Assembly: GCA_002379425.1 (NCBI GenBank)
Contig: DFTH01000003.1
Span: forward strand, 627-64,626
DNA from: Prevotella sp. UBA4217
GTDB lineage: Bacteria > Bacteroidota > Bacteroidia > Bacteroidales > Bacteroidaceae
Reading direction: 5' to 3'
Length of the DNA: 64,000 nucleotides
Position 1 is the stretch's first letter; each line of letters opens with the position of its first letter. Under the pieces are notes generated by a model that saw only the letters and a list, made by a program, of their open reading frames with translations, was not told where the DNA came from and ran no database searches. This document shows positions 9,193 to 17,560 of the stretch, piece after piece. Position numbers and translations under genes: made by a program.

Positions 9193-10563
9193 ATGATTAC
9201 TTCAAGTGAGCAGCAATACATAGAATTATACCAGCAAGCGCGGCAGGTCATCATGGACCATGCACCGGAGGCGATGAACGCCGTGCGCGACCAGGCCTTC
9301 GAGGACTTCCGCAAGCAGGGCTTCCCCTCTAAGAAGGTGGAACGCTATAAATATACCGACCTCCAGCAACTCTTCGCCCCTGACTATGGCGTGAACCTCA
9401 ATCGTCTGGAGATACCTGTCGATCCCTATCAGGCCTTCCGCTGCGACGTGCCTAACCTCTCCACGAACCTCTACTTCGTGGTCAACGATGCCCTTCGCAC
9501 CCCCACACATCCGAAAGAGGGGGTAATCGTGGGCTCAATGAGAGACTACCCTGATATCGTCGCGCAGTATTACGCCCGTCTGGCTAAGACTGGCGAGGAT
9601 GCCGTCACGGCCCTCAATACGATGCTTGCGCAGGATGGTATGCTGGTCTATGTGCCTCGTAACGTGAAGGTCGATCGTGCCATCCAGGTAATCAATATCC
9701 TGAAGGGATTCCCCACCCCTCAGAGGGGAGGGGAGACTGGAGACCGGGGTGGGGTGCCCGACCTGATGGTGAACCGCCGTGTGCTTATCGTACTGGAGGA
9801 AGGGGCTGAGATCAAGATGCTCTTCTGCGACCATGCCGCCGACGACAAGAACTTCCTCGCCACGCAGGTCATCGAAGCCTACGTGGGCGAGAACGCCAGC
9901 CTCGACCTCTACTGTCTGGAAGAGACGCACGCCAAGAATGTGCGTGTGAGCAATGTCTATATCGACCAGCAACGCGACAGCCGCGTGACCCATAACGTGA
10001 TCACCCTGCATAATGGTACGACGCGCAACCGCCTTGACCTGACCTTCTCGGGCGAAGGCGCTGAGTGCAACTGCTACGGTTGTGTGATTGCCGATAAGCA
10101 GCAACATGTCGATAACAATACGCTGATCATCCATAAGGTGCCCCACTGTACGTCGAACGAACTCTATAAGTATGTGCTCGACGACAAGGCGACAGGTGCC
10201 TTCGCTGGTCGTGTGCTCGTGGAACATGGGGCGCAGAAGACCACCTCGCAGATGACCAACCAGAACCTGACGGCCACCAAGGAGGCGCGGATGTACACCC
10301 AGCCTATGCTGGAGATCTATGCCGACGACGTGAAATGCGCACACGGCTCTACCGTTGGCCAACTCAACGATGCGGCCCTGTTCTACATGCGCCAGCGCGG
10401 TATCTCGCTCGATGAGGCCAAACTGCTGCTGCAGAATGCTTTCATCAACGAGGTCATCGACCAGATGAAACTCGAGCCGCTCCGCGACCGTCTCCACTAC
10501 TTGGTGGAGAAACGTTTCCGCGGAGAACTCAACAAATGCAGTGGCTGCCGGTTGTGTAAGTGA
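9193..10563 (+). CDS. sufD: Fe-S cluster assembly scaffold subunit SufD
   Basis: A 456-residue SufD with the N-terminal helical segment (KKVERYKYTDLQQLF) and the conserved C-terminal core (HGSTVGQLNDAALFYMRQRGIS). It pairs with SufB and SufC as the cluster scaffold. The protein carries a short insertion, GFPTPQRGGETGDRGGVP, near residue 175. It is encoded by a GC-rich palindrome at 9711-9754 and is probably an acquired repeat that kept the frame. The C-terminus ends in GCRLCK. Confidence 0.95.
   Translation: MITSSEQQYIELYQQARQVIMDHAPEAMNAVRDQAFEDFRKQGFPSKKVERYKYTDLQQLFAPDYGVNLNRLEIPVDPYQAFRCDVPNLSTNLYFVVNDALRTPTHPKEGVIVGSMRDYPDIVAQYYARLAKTGEDAVTALNTMLAQDGMLVYVPRNVKVDRAIQVINILKGFPTPQRGGETGDRGGVPDLMVNRRVLIVLEEGAEIKMLFCDHAADDKNFLATQVIEAYVGENASLDLYCLEETHAKNVRVSNVYIDQQRDSRVTHNVITLHNGTTRNRLDLTFSGEGAECNCYGCVIADKQQHVDNNTLIIHKVPHCTSNELYKYVLDDKATGAFAGRVLVEHGAQKTTSQMTNQNLTATKEARMYTQPMLEIYADDVKCAHGSTVGQLNDAALFYMRQRGISLDEAKLLLQNAFINEVIDQMKLEPLRDRLHYLVEKRFRGELNKCSGCRLCK
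9711..9754 (+). repeat. REP-like palindrome inside sufD
   Basis: CCCCACCCC (9711-9719) is matched exactly by GGGGTGGGG (9746-9754), with a nested small hairpin CCCCT-CAG-AGGGG at 9716-9728. It keeps the sufD frame open and resembles the paired element inside the anti-sigma-like gene at 42435-42586. Confidence 0.65.
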
Positions 10564-10590
10564 AGAATGAAAAATGAAGAATGAAGAATT
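10564..10590 (+). repeat. AGAATGA heptamer repeat before sufS
   Basis: Units AGAATGA, AAAATGA, AGAATGA and AGAATTT follow the sufD stop codon directly. Confidence 0.75.
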
Positions 10591-10602
10591 TGCTGCCGCC
10601 TC

Positions 10603-11847
10603 ATGAATTACGATTTAAATAAAGTTCGAGCCGACTTCCCCATCCTGAGCCGCGAGGTCTATGGCAAGCCGCTGGTGTATCTCGACAACGCGGCGACGAC
10701 GCAGAAGCCACTCTGTGTGCTCGATGCCATGCGCGACGAGTACCTCAACGTGAATGCCAACGTGCATCGTGGCGTGCACTATCTGTCGCAGCAGGCCACT
10801 GATCTGCATGAGGCTGCCCGCGAACGGGTACGGCAGTTCATCAACGCCCGCAAGACGGAGGAGATCGTCTTTACGCGAGGCACGACGGAGGCCATCAATC
10901 TGGTGGCATCGTCCTTCTGCGAGAGTCAGATGCAGGCGGGCGATGAGGTGATCGTCACGGAGATGGAGCACCACTCGAACATCGTGTCGTGGCAGTTGCA
11001 GGCCATGAAGCGGGGCATCGTCGTGAAGCATATCTCCATCACCGACGATGGAACTCTCGACCTCTCAACTCTTACTTCTCAACTCTCCGCTAAGACCAAA
11101 ATCCTTAGTGTCGCCCATGTGAGCAACGTGCTGGGTACGGTGAATCCCGTCGAGGAGATCATCCGGATTGCCCATGCCCACGGCATCCCCGTGCTGGTGG
11201 ATGGTGCCCAGAGTGCGCCCCACTTCAAGGTCGATGTGCAGGCGATGGACTGCGACTTCCTGGCCTTCAGTGGTCATAAGATGTACGGGCCTACCGGCAT
11301 TGGCGTGCTCTATGGCAAGGAGGAGTGGCTGGAGAAGTTGCCACCCTATCAGGGCGGTGGCGAGATGATCGACAAGGTGACGTGGGAGAAGACTACCTTC
11401 GAGCGCCTGCCGTTTAAGTTCGAGGCCGGCACGCCCGACTACGTGGCGACCCACGGTCTCGCCACTGCCATCGACTATATCGAATCCGTCGGCTTCGAGG
11501 CTATCCAACAGCACGAGCAGGAACTGACGTGCTACTGTATGGAACAACTGCAGACCATCGACGGCATTCATATTTATGGTCCTCTCGTACCCCCGTACCC
11601 CCGTACCCCCGCACCCCCGAGAGACGCTGTTGTCTCTTTCAACGTAGGTGATATCCACCATCTCGACATGGGCACGCTCTTGGACCGTCTGGGCATTGCC
11701 GTGCGCACAGGTCATCACTGCGCCCAGCCCCTGATGGACCGTCTGGGCATCTCAGGTACCGTACGCGCCTCCTTCGCTCTCTATAATACGAAGGAGGAGG
11801 TCGATGCGCTCGTGGCGGGCATACGTCGCGTGGCGAGGATGTTTTAG
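10603..11847 (+). CDS. sufS: Cysteine desulfurase SufS
   Basis: A 414-residue PLP-dependent enzyme. The PLP lysine is in SGHKMYGPTGIGVLYG (about residue 226) and the persulfide-forming cysteine is in RTGHHCAQPLMDR (about residue 373). The family takes sulfur from cysteine for SufBCD. Two low-complexity patches look like repeat insertions. One is a heptamer tract (11062-11094) encoding LDLSTLTSQLS, the other an 8-bp tandem tract (11587-11618) encoding VPPYPRTPAPP. It closes the suf genes. No sufE or sufU is seen in the window. Confidence 0.95.
   Translation: MNYDLNKVRADFPILSREVYGKPLVYLDNAATTQKPLCVLDAMRDEYLNVNANVHRGVHYLSQQATDLHEAARERVRQFINARKTEEIVFTRGTTEAINLVASSFCESQMQAGDEVIVTEMEHHSNIVSWQLQAMKRGIVVKHISITDDGTLDLSTLTSQLSAKTKILSVAHVSNVLGTVNPVEEIIRIAHAHGIPVLVDGAQSAPHFKVDVQAMDCDFLAFSGHKMYGPTGIGVLYGKEEWLEKLPPYQGGGEMIDKVTWEKTTFERLPFKFEAGTPDYVATHGLATAIDYIESVGFEAIQQHEQELTCYCMEQLQTIDGIHIYGPLVPPYPRTPAPPRDAVVSFNVGDIHHLDMGTLLDRLGIAVRTGHHCAQPLMDRLGISGTVRASFALYNTKEEVDALVAGIRRVARMF
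11587..11618 (+). repeat. 8-bp tandem repeat (GTACCCCC) inside sufS
   Basis: Four units, GTACCCCC x3 and GCACCCCC, lie in frame within sufS and encode a Pro/Tyr/Arg-rich loop. Confidence 0.8.
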
Positions 11848-11899
11848 TTCATAGTTAAGAGTTCATAGTTCATAGTTAAGAGTTCATAGTTCATAGTTG
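11848..11899 (+). repeat. CATAGTT/AAGAGTT heptamer array before rnhB
   Basis: Alternating units TTCATAG and TTAAGAG fill the gap between sufS and rnhB. They belong to the same CATAGTT family as the array before sufB. Confidence 0.85.
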
Positions 11900-12538
11900 A
11901 TGCTGGCAAGTCATTATTACGAAGGGAAGGTTGAGGCTGGCTGCGACGAGGCTGGTCGCGGCTGTCTGGCTGGCAGTGTCTATGCGGCAGCGGTGATCCT
12001 GCCGGAGAACTATCAGAACGAGTTGCTCAACGACTCGAAGCAACTCACCGAGCGCCGTCGTTACGAACTGCGGGAGATCATCCAGCGCGATGCTGTGGCC
12101 TGGGCCGTGGGCATCGTCACGCCCGAGGAGATCGACCGCATTAACATCCTCAACGCCTCCATCCTGGCCATGCACCGCGCCCTCGACCAACTCACTGTGC
12201 GCCCGGAGGCCATCATCGTCGATGGCAACCGCTTTCGTCCCTATTGTTCTGTGGTTGGTGGTATTTCCACCAACATCCCCCATACTACGATTGTCAAGGG
12301 CGACGGCAAGTACCTCTCCATCGCTGCCGCCTCGATCCTCGCCAAGACCTACCGCGATGACTACATGAACCGTCTCGCCGAGGAATACCCCCAGTACGAC
12401 TGGTTGTCGAACAAGGGCTATCCCACGAAGAAGCACCGTGAGGCCATCCGTCAGTACGGCATCACGCCCTATCACCGCCGCAGTTACAATCTCTTGGGCG
12501 ACGGTCAACTCAGTATCGATTTTCCAGACCTTACTTGA
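11900..12538 (+). CDS. rnhB: Ribonuclease HII
   Basis: A 212-residue RNase HII. It removes RNA from RNA-DNA hybrids and single ribonucleotides from DNA. The N-terminal motif [12 protein letters not shown] supplies the first catalytic acidic pair. Further conserved segments are [16 protein letters not shown], and [21 protein letters not shown]. The ATG at 11900 is preferred to the TTG three bases earlier. It is the last gene of the run that begins with rimP and ends 6 nt from the convergent GH31 gene. Confidence 0.96.
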   Translation: MLASHYYEGKVEAGCDEAGRGCLAGSVYAAAVILPENYQNELLNDSKQLTERRRYELREIIQRDAVAWAVGIVTPEEIDRINILNASILAMHRALDQLTVRPEAIIVDGNRFRPYCSVVGGISTNIPHTTIVKGDGKYLSIAAASILAKTYRDDYMNRLAEEYPQYDWLSNKGYPTKKHREAIRQYGITPYHRRSYNLLGDGQLSIDFPDLT

Positions 12539-12544
12539 ATACGA

Positions 12545-14968
12545 TCATATCTGCCAGTTGCAGGCCACAGACATTTCCTCGCCTTTATAGTCAATTACTT
12601 TTGATGTTCCGTCTGGAAGGATTACTGTAAACTGGCGGGCGGTGAGCATACCTGGGTACTGGCCTTGGCGGGCGCCGATGGTTAGCGTGCGGGCCTTGTC
12701 GTTCCAATGGAATGCAATCGTCGAATAGACACCACGCTCGTAATTGTAGCCGTCGCCCTCGTCCTCATAAAGCGTGAAGTCACCGTCGGCACCGGGATAG
12801 ACGCGGATCTCAAGGTTGTCCCATTTCTTTTCGCCAGTGTATTGCATCTCCGGACCGAGTGGCAGGATGCTGCCAGCACGCACGAACATCGGCACACGGT
12901 CGAGCGAGGTCTGGAGGGTCAGCGTCTGACCGCCGCGATAACTCTGTCCTGTCCAGAAGTCATACCAGAGGGTGCCCTTCGGCAGATATTTTGTGGCGGT
13001 CTTCGGAACATTCCAATCAACGACCAGTTCACTATTCTCCATCTTCACGTCTTTCTTGTCCCAACCTGTCATGGCATCCTCACGGATAATCTGTTCCTCG
13101 GTGTATTGCGGGTCGAGGATCGGGGCAGCAAGGATGCTGCGGCCGAACATGAACTCATCGGTCATGTCCCAGACCTTCTTGTCGGCAGCAAAGTCGCTGA
13201 ACAGCGGGCGCAGGTAACTCTCGTTGTTGCTGGTCACCTGCCAGGCTGTGCTGTAGAGGTAAGGTATTAACTGATAGCGCAGGCGGATCTGCGACTCGAT
13301 GATGTCATAGACGGTATCCCCCTTCTTGCCGAACTGCCAGATCTCGCGCGGTGCATCGGCACCATGACTGCGGAATACGGGACAGAACAGTCCATACTGC
13401 ATCCAGCGGATGAAGAGTTCCTGGTATTGCGGGTTCTGAGGGGCTGTGCCGGCGCCCTTCGTGTTGTACGAGCCGCAGAAGAAGCCGCCGATGTCGGTAT
13501 TGAAGTTCGGGCAGCCAGTCAGTGAGTAACTCAGTCCGGCAGGCACTTGCTTGCGCAGCATGTCCCAGGAGGAAGCCACGTCGCCGCTCCACATACCCGA
13601 GCCGTAGTGCTGCTGTCCCGCGAAGGCGGAGCGGGTCATGATGAAGGCACGCTTCCCCGTTGACTCCTTGCGCTGCGACTGATAGACACCGCGAACGGTC
13701 TCCAGTGGGAAGGCATTGCGGAGGGCGCGCCATGTTGACTTGCCGCCAGCAGCCTTGTGGTCATAGTCGGATTCCTTGGGATTGAAGAAGTCGGGATCGG
13801 TAGAGTCCATCCACCAGGCATCCGTCCCCTTGTCGAAGAGGGGCTTCAGGTTCTGCCAGTAGATGTCACGGGCTTCGGGCGAGAAGGCATCATAGACGCG
13901 CACACCCGAAGGATAGTCCATGCGCGGAGGCCACGCGGTGAGTCCGCTCTGCGGCCATGTCTCGAAGTCGAAGAGCAGGTCTTTCTCGTCGAGTTGGCGA
14001 TAGGCCTTGGTCATCGGACCGAAACTGGCCCAGATGGAGATCATGAAGTGGGCGTTCTTCTTGTGGATGTCACTGATCATCTGTTCACCGTTGGCATACT
14101 CTTCGGTGAGGAAGTCCATGGCATTCCAGAGGTAGTTGGAGCCCCAGTACTGCCAGTCCTGGATGATGCCGTCGAGGGGCACCTGCAGTTCGCGATATCT
14201 GTCAACCACGCTGAGCACCTCGGCAGCACTCTTATAACGTTCCTTGCACTGCCAGAATCCGTAGGTCCAGAGGGGGAACATCGGCACGTCGCCAGAGAGG
14301 CCGCGCATCTGTGCGATCACACCGTCGGCAGAGCCGCCATACATGAAGTAGTAGTCTTCGCAGTCGCCGACCTCCGATGAGAACGACATGCCTTTCACGG
14401 GGTCGTCGTCAAACTGCGTGCGGGAGTAGTTGTCCCAGTAGATGCCCCAGCCCTTGATGGACTGCAATACGTTCTGGAAGTCCTCAAGGTTCGACTGCTC
14501 CATCAGTTTGTGCTCGCCACGGCGGTTCATCTTACCGTTCTGGATGGTGCCCAGACCGTAGATGGCCTCGTCTTTGTCGAGCAGGAATGTCTGCGTCACA
14601 CGATACTTGCCTGCGTCGGGGCCTTCTGTCCTTGGCTCGAAGGTGGCAGCACCCTTCTCGCGGAGCAGCGTCTTGCCCTTTGCCGAGAATGTCAGTGCGC
14701 CCGTCCTGGGATCTACTTTTACCGAGAGCGCACTACTGCTGAGGGTGTTGCCGCTGCGGGTGACTTTCACGTCCTCAGGCTTTGCAATCACCACGAGGCT
14801 CTGTTTCTCATACTCATGACCTGCGGGGACCTTCACCACGCGCACCGTCTGCGGTGTGTAGAACTCCACACTGACCGTTGTCTTGCCAGCCTGAATCTCC
14901 ACAGGCTCCGCACTCACTGCAGTTGCCGCCATGCACAGCAATACTGCCCACAATTGCCTTTTCTTCAT
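12545..14968 (-). CDS. GH31 family glycoside hydrolase (alpha-xylosidase/alpha-glucosidase type)
   Basis: An 807-residue secreted enzyme with a signal peptide cut near VSA-E (residue 20). It has an N-terminal beta-sandwich, a GH31 TIM barrel and C-terminal beta domains. The nucleophile region is AWWMDSTDPD (about residue 390), the form seen in GH31 alpha-xylosidases and relatives. The acid/base region is SGMWSGDVASSWD. The barrel also contains the conserved WQYWGS. It probably removes alpha-linked xylose or glucose from oligosaccharides in the periplasm; the exact substrate cannot be read from sequence. No SusC/D partners are nearby, so it is not part of a complete polysaccharide utilization locus here. 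Confidence 0.9.
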   Translation of the reverse strand: MKKRQLWAVLLCMAATAVSAEPVEIQAGKTTVSVEFYTPQTVRVVKVPAGHEYEKQSLVVIAKPEDVKVTRSGNTLSSSALSVKVDPRTGALTFSAKGKTLLREKGAATFEPRTEGPDAGKYRVTQTFLLDKDEAIYGLGTIQNGKMNRRGEHKLMEQSNLEDFQNVLQSIKGWGIYWDNYSRTQFDDDPVKGMSFSSEVGDCEDYYFMYGGSADGVIAQMRGLSGDVPMFPLWTYGFWQCKERYKSAAEVLSVVDRYRELQVPLDGIIQDWQYWGSNYLWNAMDFLTEEYANGEQMISDIHKKNAHFMISIWASFGPMTKAYRQLDEKDLLFDFETWPQSGLTAWPPRMDYPSGVRVYDAFSPEARDIYWQNLKPLFDKGTDAWWMDSTDPDFFNPKESDYDHKAAGGKSTWRALRNAFPLETVRGVYQSQRKESTGKRAFIMTRSAFAGQQHYGSGMWSGDVASSWDMLRKQVPAGLSYSLTGCPNFNTDIGGFFCGSYNTKGAGTAPQNPQYQELFIRWMQYGLFCPVFRSHGADAPREIWQFGKKGDTVYDIIESQIRLRYQLIPYLYSTAWQVTSNNESYLRPLFSDFAADKKVWDMTDEFMFGRSILAAPILDPQYTEEQIIREDAMTGWDKKDVKMENSELVVDWNVPKTATKYLPKGTLWYDFWTGQSYRGGQTLTLQTSLDRVPMFVRAGSILPLGPEMQYTGEKKWDNLEIRVYPGADGDFTLYEDEGDGYNYERGVYSTIAFHWNDKARTLTIGARQGQYPGMLTARQFTVILPDGTSKVIDYKGEEMSVACNWQI

Positions 14969-14999
14969 TATTCCTCAATTAAGTTGGTATTTATGTTTG

Positions 15000-15007
15000 C
15001 AAAAATA
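15000..15007 (-). promoter_or_regulatory. Promoter -7 box for the GH31 gene
   Basis: Minus-strand TATTTTTG matches TAnnTTTG and is followed by a leader of about 30 nt before the ATG at 14968. Confidence 0.65.
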
Positions 15008-15066
15008 AAAAGATTTTCCAATATATCCATCAATGTTTGGTAAAGTTACAAATTTTTTAATAAAAC

Positions 15067-15098
15067 TTTGTTTTTTAGGAAAAAAGTTCCTAAATTTG
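15067..15098 (+). promoter_or_regulatory. Promoter of the SpoIIE-type phosphatase gene, almost touching the start codon
   Basis: TTTG (15067-15070), a 20-nt spacer, then TAAATTTG (15091-15098). Only four bases (TGGC) separate the box from the ATG, so the predicted transcript has little or no leader. Confidence 0.8.
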
Positions 15099-15102
15099 TG
15101 GC

Positions 15103-17169
15103 ATGATTAGAAGGATTGCCTTTGTTTACCCTGTAGTGGCGCTGATACTTTCCGTGGTATTGGCAGCGTGTGATGGTGGGAAGTACAGTGATCCGCAGAC
15201 GTCCTGGGCTGACAGTGTGATCTTCGATGTAGGTATCCAGAAAGACTATGAGCAGATGCGCGTGCTGGCCGACAGTTTTGAGAAGAAAGGCATCTTCTCA
15301 CCGTTGAACGCCAATCGCTGGCGGGGTGTGTCCTACTATCGGCAGGGACAGTATCTGGTGGCCGAGGTATATTACCGCAGGGCGTTGGAGTGCCCGGTGA
15401 AGACAGCGGCAGACCAGTTGAGTTACAACAAGTCGGCGCGCCGACTTTCCGAACTTCTTCTCATCAGGGGCGATTATGAAGGTTCGCTTCAGGTGGCCAT
15501 GCCTGCCGTGGCGAAGATGAGGACTACAGGCATCGGCTCCGACATCGACTATGCCATACTGCTGAATAATATCGGTTGCTGCCAGTTGAACCTGGGGCGT
15601 GACGAGGAGGCCAACCAGAGTTTTATCGAGGCGCGCGGCCATTATGCTGAGCGCTGGAAGACGGACTCCACCAGCCGGGGGTTCCAGGAGGCGGTGCTTG
15701 GCACCGTCTATACCAGTATGGCCTATATCAACATGCGGCGCTATGCCGAGTCGATCTACTGGATCGACAGGACGGAGATGCTGCTGAACATGTACCGTCA
15801 GCGCCCAGACGCACGCTCGGAGTATTTCGATGAGTACCAGGGACGCATCGAGATCATGCGTGCCGTGGCCCAGCAGGGACTCGGGAAAAAGAATGAGGCC
15901 GCTGCAGCCTATAAGCGGTTTCTCCAGACCGACTACTCTAAGACGGGACCGGGGCGCATCAATGCCAATGAGTATCTTGTGGCGGCAGAGCGCTACAGGG
16001 AGGCGGCGGACAACTACCGCTACCTCGACCAGACGCTGAGAGAGTGGGGCATGACGCCGTCGCTCGATAATATCCAACTCTATATGCTGCCTAAGTACCA
16101 GGCCAATGCAGGTGCGGGGAGGAGAGACTCCGCCCGTGTGATAGGTGCCAAGGTCCTGGCGTTGCTCGATTCTGCCATCACCAACCAGAAGAACAGTTCG
16201 ACGGTGGAGTTGGCCACCATCTACAACACCCAGCAGAAGGAGGCGGAGATCGCCAGGAAGCAGGCCCAACTTGCGAAGATACAGGCGATATCCATCGTGG
16301 TGGTTCTGATACTGGTCATCCTGTTCCTGACGATATATAGCCTGCATCGCCGTGCTGCCACCCACCGTCTGGCTGCCGCCCATCAGAAACTGGAGGATGC
16401 GCACGCCAAACTGCAGGTGGCCTACGACCAGTTGGAGGAGACTACGGCTGCCAAGGAGCGCATAGAGAGTGAACTCCGTATCGCCAGGGAAATCCAGAAA
16501 TCCATTGTGCCAAGCATATTCCCTGAGCACGGTGGACTCGACCTGTATGCCTATATGGAACCGGCAAAGGAGGTGGGCGGCGACCTTTATGACTATCTAT
16601 TGGAGGATGATCATATCTACATCTGTTTGGGAGACGTCTCAGGCAAGGGCGTACCTGCCTCACTCTTCATGGCGCAGGCAGCCCGCCTGTTCCGCGCGAT
16701 GGCGAAGCAGAAGATGCCGCCAGCCAAGATTGCCACCCGTCTGAACGAAGAACTCTGCGAGGGTAACGAGAATGGTATGTTCGTGACGATGTTCCTGGCG
16801 CTGATCAACCTGGAGACAGGTGTCATGGAGTTCTGCAATGCGGGTCATAACCCGCCACTGCTGGGGGATGAGTTCCTGGAGATGGTGCCCAATGCCCCTA
16901 TAGGCATGTGGCCTGGCCTGGAGTATCAGGGGCAGCGTGTGGATAATATCAAGGGCAAGCCGCTCTTTGTCTATAGTGACGGACTTAATGAAGCGGAAAA
17001 TAAGCAGATGGAACAGTTCGGCGACGACCATCTGTTGTCGATCCTCCGTGGTCTGCAGTCGGCAGATGCCCGTCACGTGATAGAATACCTGACCTCTGAG
17101 GTGGAGAAACACCGTGCCGGCGCTGCTCCCAACGACGACTTGACGATGATGGAGGTGAGGATAGGGTGA
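15103..17169 (+). CDS. Lipoprotein/TPR sensor with cytoplasmic SpoIIE (PP2C) phosphatase domain
   Basis: A 688-residue protein. Residues 1-23 form a lipoprotein signal with lipobox LAAC. Residues about 30-390 are helical repeats of TPR type. A single membrane segment follows (AISIVVVLILVILFLTIYSL, about 395-415), then a coiled coil (KLEDAHAKLQVAYDQLEETTA). The SpoIIE/RsbU-like phosphatase spans about 475-688 (EVGGDLYDY, GDVSGKGVPASLFMA, CNAGHNPPLL, SDGLNEAEN, NDDLTMM). The layout suggests a periplasmic TPR sensor that controls a cytoplasmic serine phosphatase, possibly in a partner-switch pathway. No anti-sigma or antagonist gene is adjacent, so the target is unknown. Confidence 0.88.
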   Translation: MIRRIAFVYPVVALILSVVLAACDGGKYSDPQTSWADSVIFDVGIQKDYEQMRVLADSFEKKGIFSPLNANRWRGVSYYRQGQYLVAEVYYRRALECPVKTAADQLSYNKSARRLSELLLIRGDYEGSLQVAMPAVAKMRTTGIGSDIDYAILLNNIGCCQLNLGRDEEANQSFIEARGHYAERWKTDSTSRGFQEAVLGTVYTSMAYINMRRYAESIYWIDRTEMLLNMYRQRPDARSEYFDEYQGRIEIMRAVAQQGLGKKNEAAAAYKRFLQTDYSKTGPGRINANEYLVAAERYREAADNYRYLDQTLREWGMTPSLDNIQLYMLPKYQANAGAGRRDSARVIGAKVLALLDSAITNQKNSSTVELATIYNTQQKEAEIARKQAQLAKIQAISIVVVLILVILFLTIYSLHRRAATHRLAAAHQKLEDAHAKLQVAYDQLEETTAAKERIESELRIAREIQKSIVPSIFPEHGGLDLYAYMEPAKEVGGDLYDYLLEDDHIYICLGDVSGKGVPASLFMAQAARLFRAMAKQKMPPAKIATRLNEELCEGNENGMFVTMFLALINLETGVMEFCNAGHNPPLLGDEFLEMVPNAPIGMWPGLEYQGQRVDNIKGKPLFVYSDGLNEAENKQMEQFGDDHLLSILRGLQSADARHVIEYLTSEVEKHRAGAAPNDDLTMMEVRIG

Positions 17170-17224
17170 CTTCCATGTTTTCCTCATAAATTTGACTTTC
17201 TGGGGATTTTCGGTGACTTATTAT

Positions 17225-17255
17225 TTTGATATTTGAAATAAAAAGACTACCTTTG
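17225..17255 (+). promoter_or_regulatory. Intact promoter before the cytidylate-kinase-like remnant and gpmI
   Basis: TTTG (17225-17228), a 19-nt spacer, then TACCTTTG (17248-17255). The adjacent reading frame is broken, and no other TAnnTTTG box is seen before gpmI at 17561. Confidence 0.75.
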
Positions 17256-17287
17256 CACCCTCAGTCATCAATTGAACACAGAAAGAA

Positions 17288-17547
17288 ATGGACAAGAACA
17301 AACAATTCGTCATCACCATCAACCGTGAGGTGGGTTCTGGTGGGCGCTCCGTAGGACGCATATTGGCAGAAAGGCTTAACGTGAAGTATTACGACAAGGC
17401 CCTTGTGGCAGGACCTATATCCAGAAGTACGACGATACCAGCCGCTACGATACGCGTAACTATCAACTCGTCATCTCGATGGACGGCATGACGCCAGAAT
17501 CTGCCTCCGACGTCATCATGACCTATATTGACAACATGAGTAAATAA
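17288..17547 (+). pseudogene. Cytidylate-kinase-like gene with a large internal deletion
   Basis: The first ~40 codons encode MDKNKQFVITINREVGSGG and continue to RILAERLNVKYYDKALV, the N-terminal P-loop region of Bacteroidetes cytidylate-kinase-like proteins (about 200 residues). After about 17400 the frame changes. Another frame then reads YIQKYDDTSRYDTRNYQ and later [15 protein letters not shown] up to a stop at 17547, which looks like the C-terminus of the same family. The middle ~110-120 codons are missing and the junction is out of frame. Family recognition is from memory of typical sequences. The open frame from the start codon ends at 17491. Confidence 0.75.
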
Positions 17548-17560
17548 TAATCATACAACT

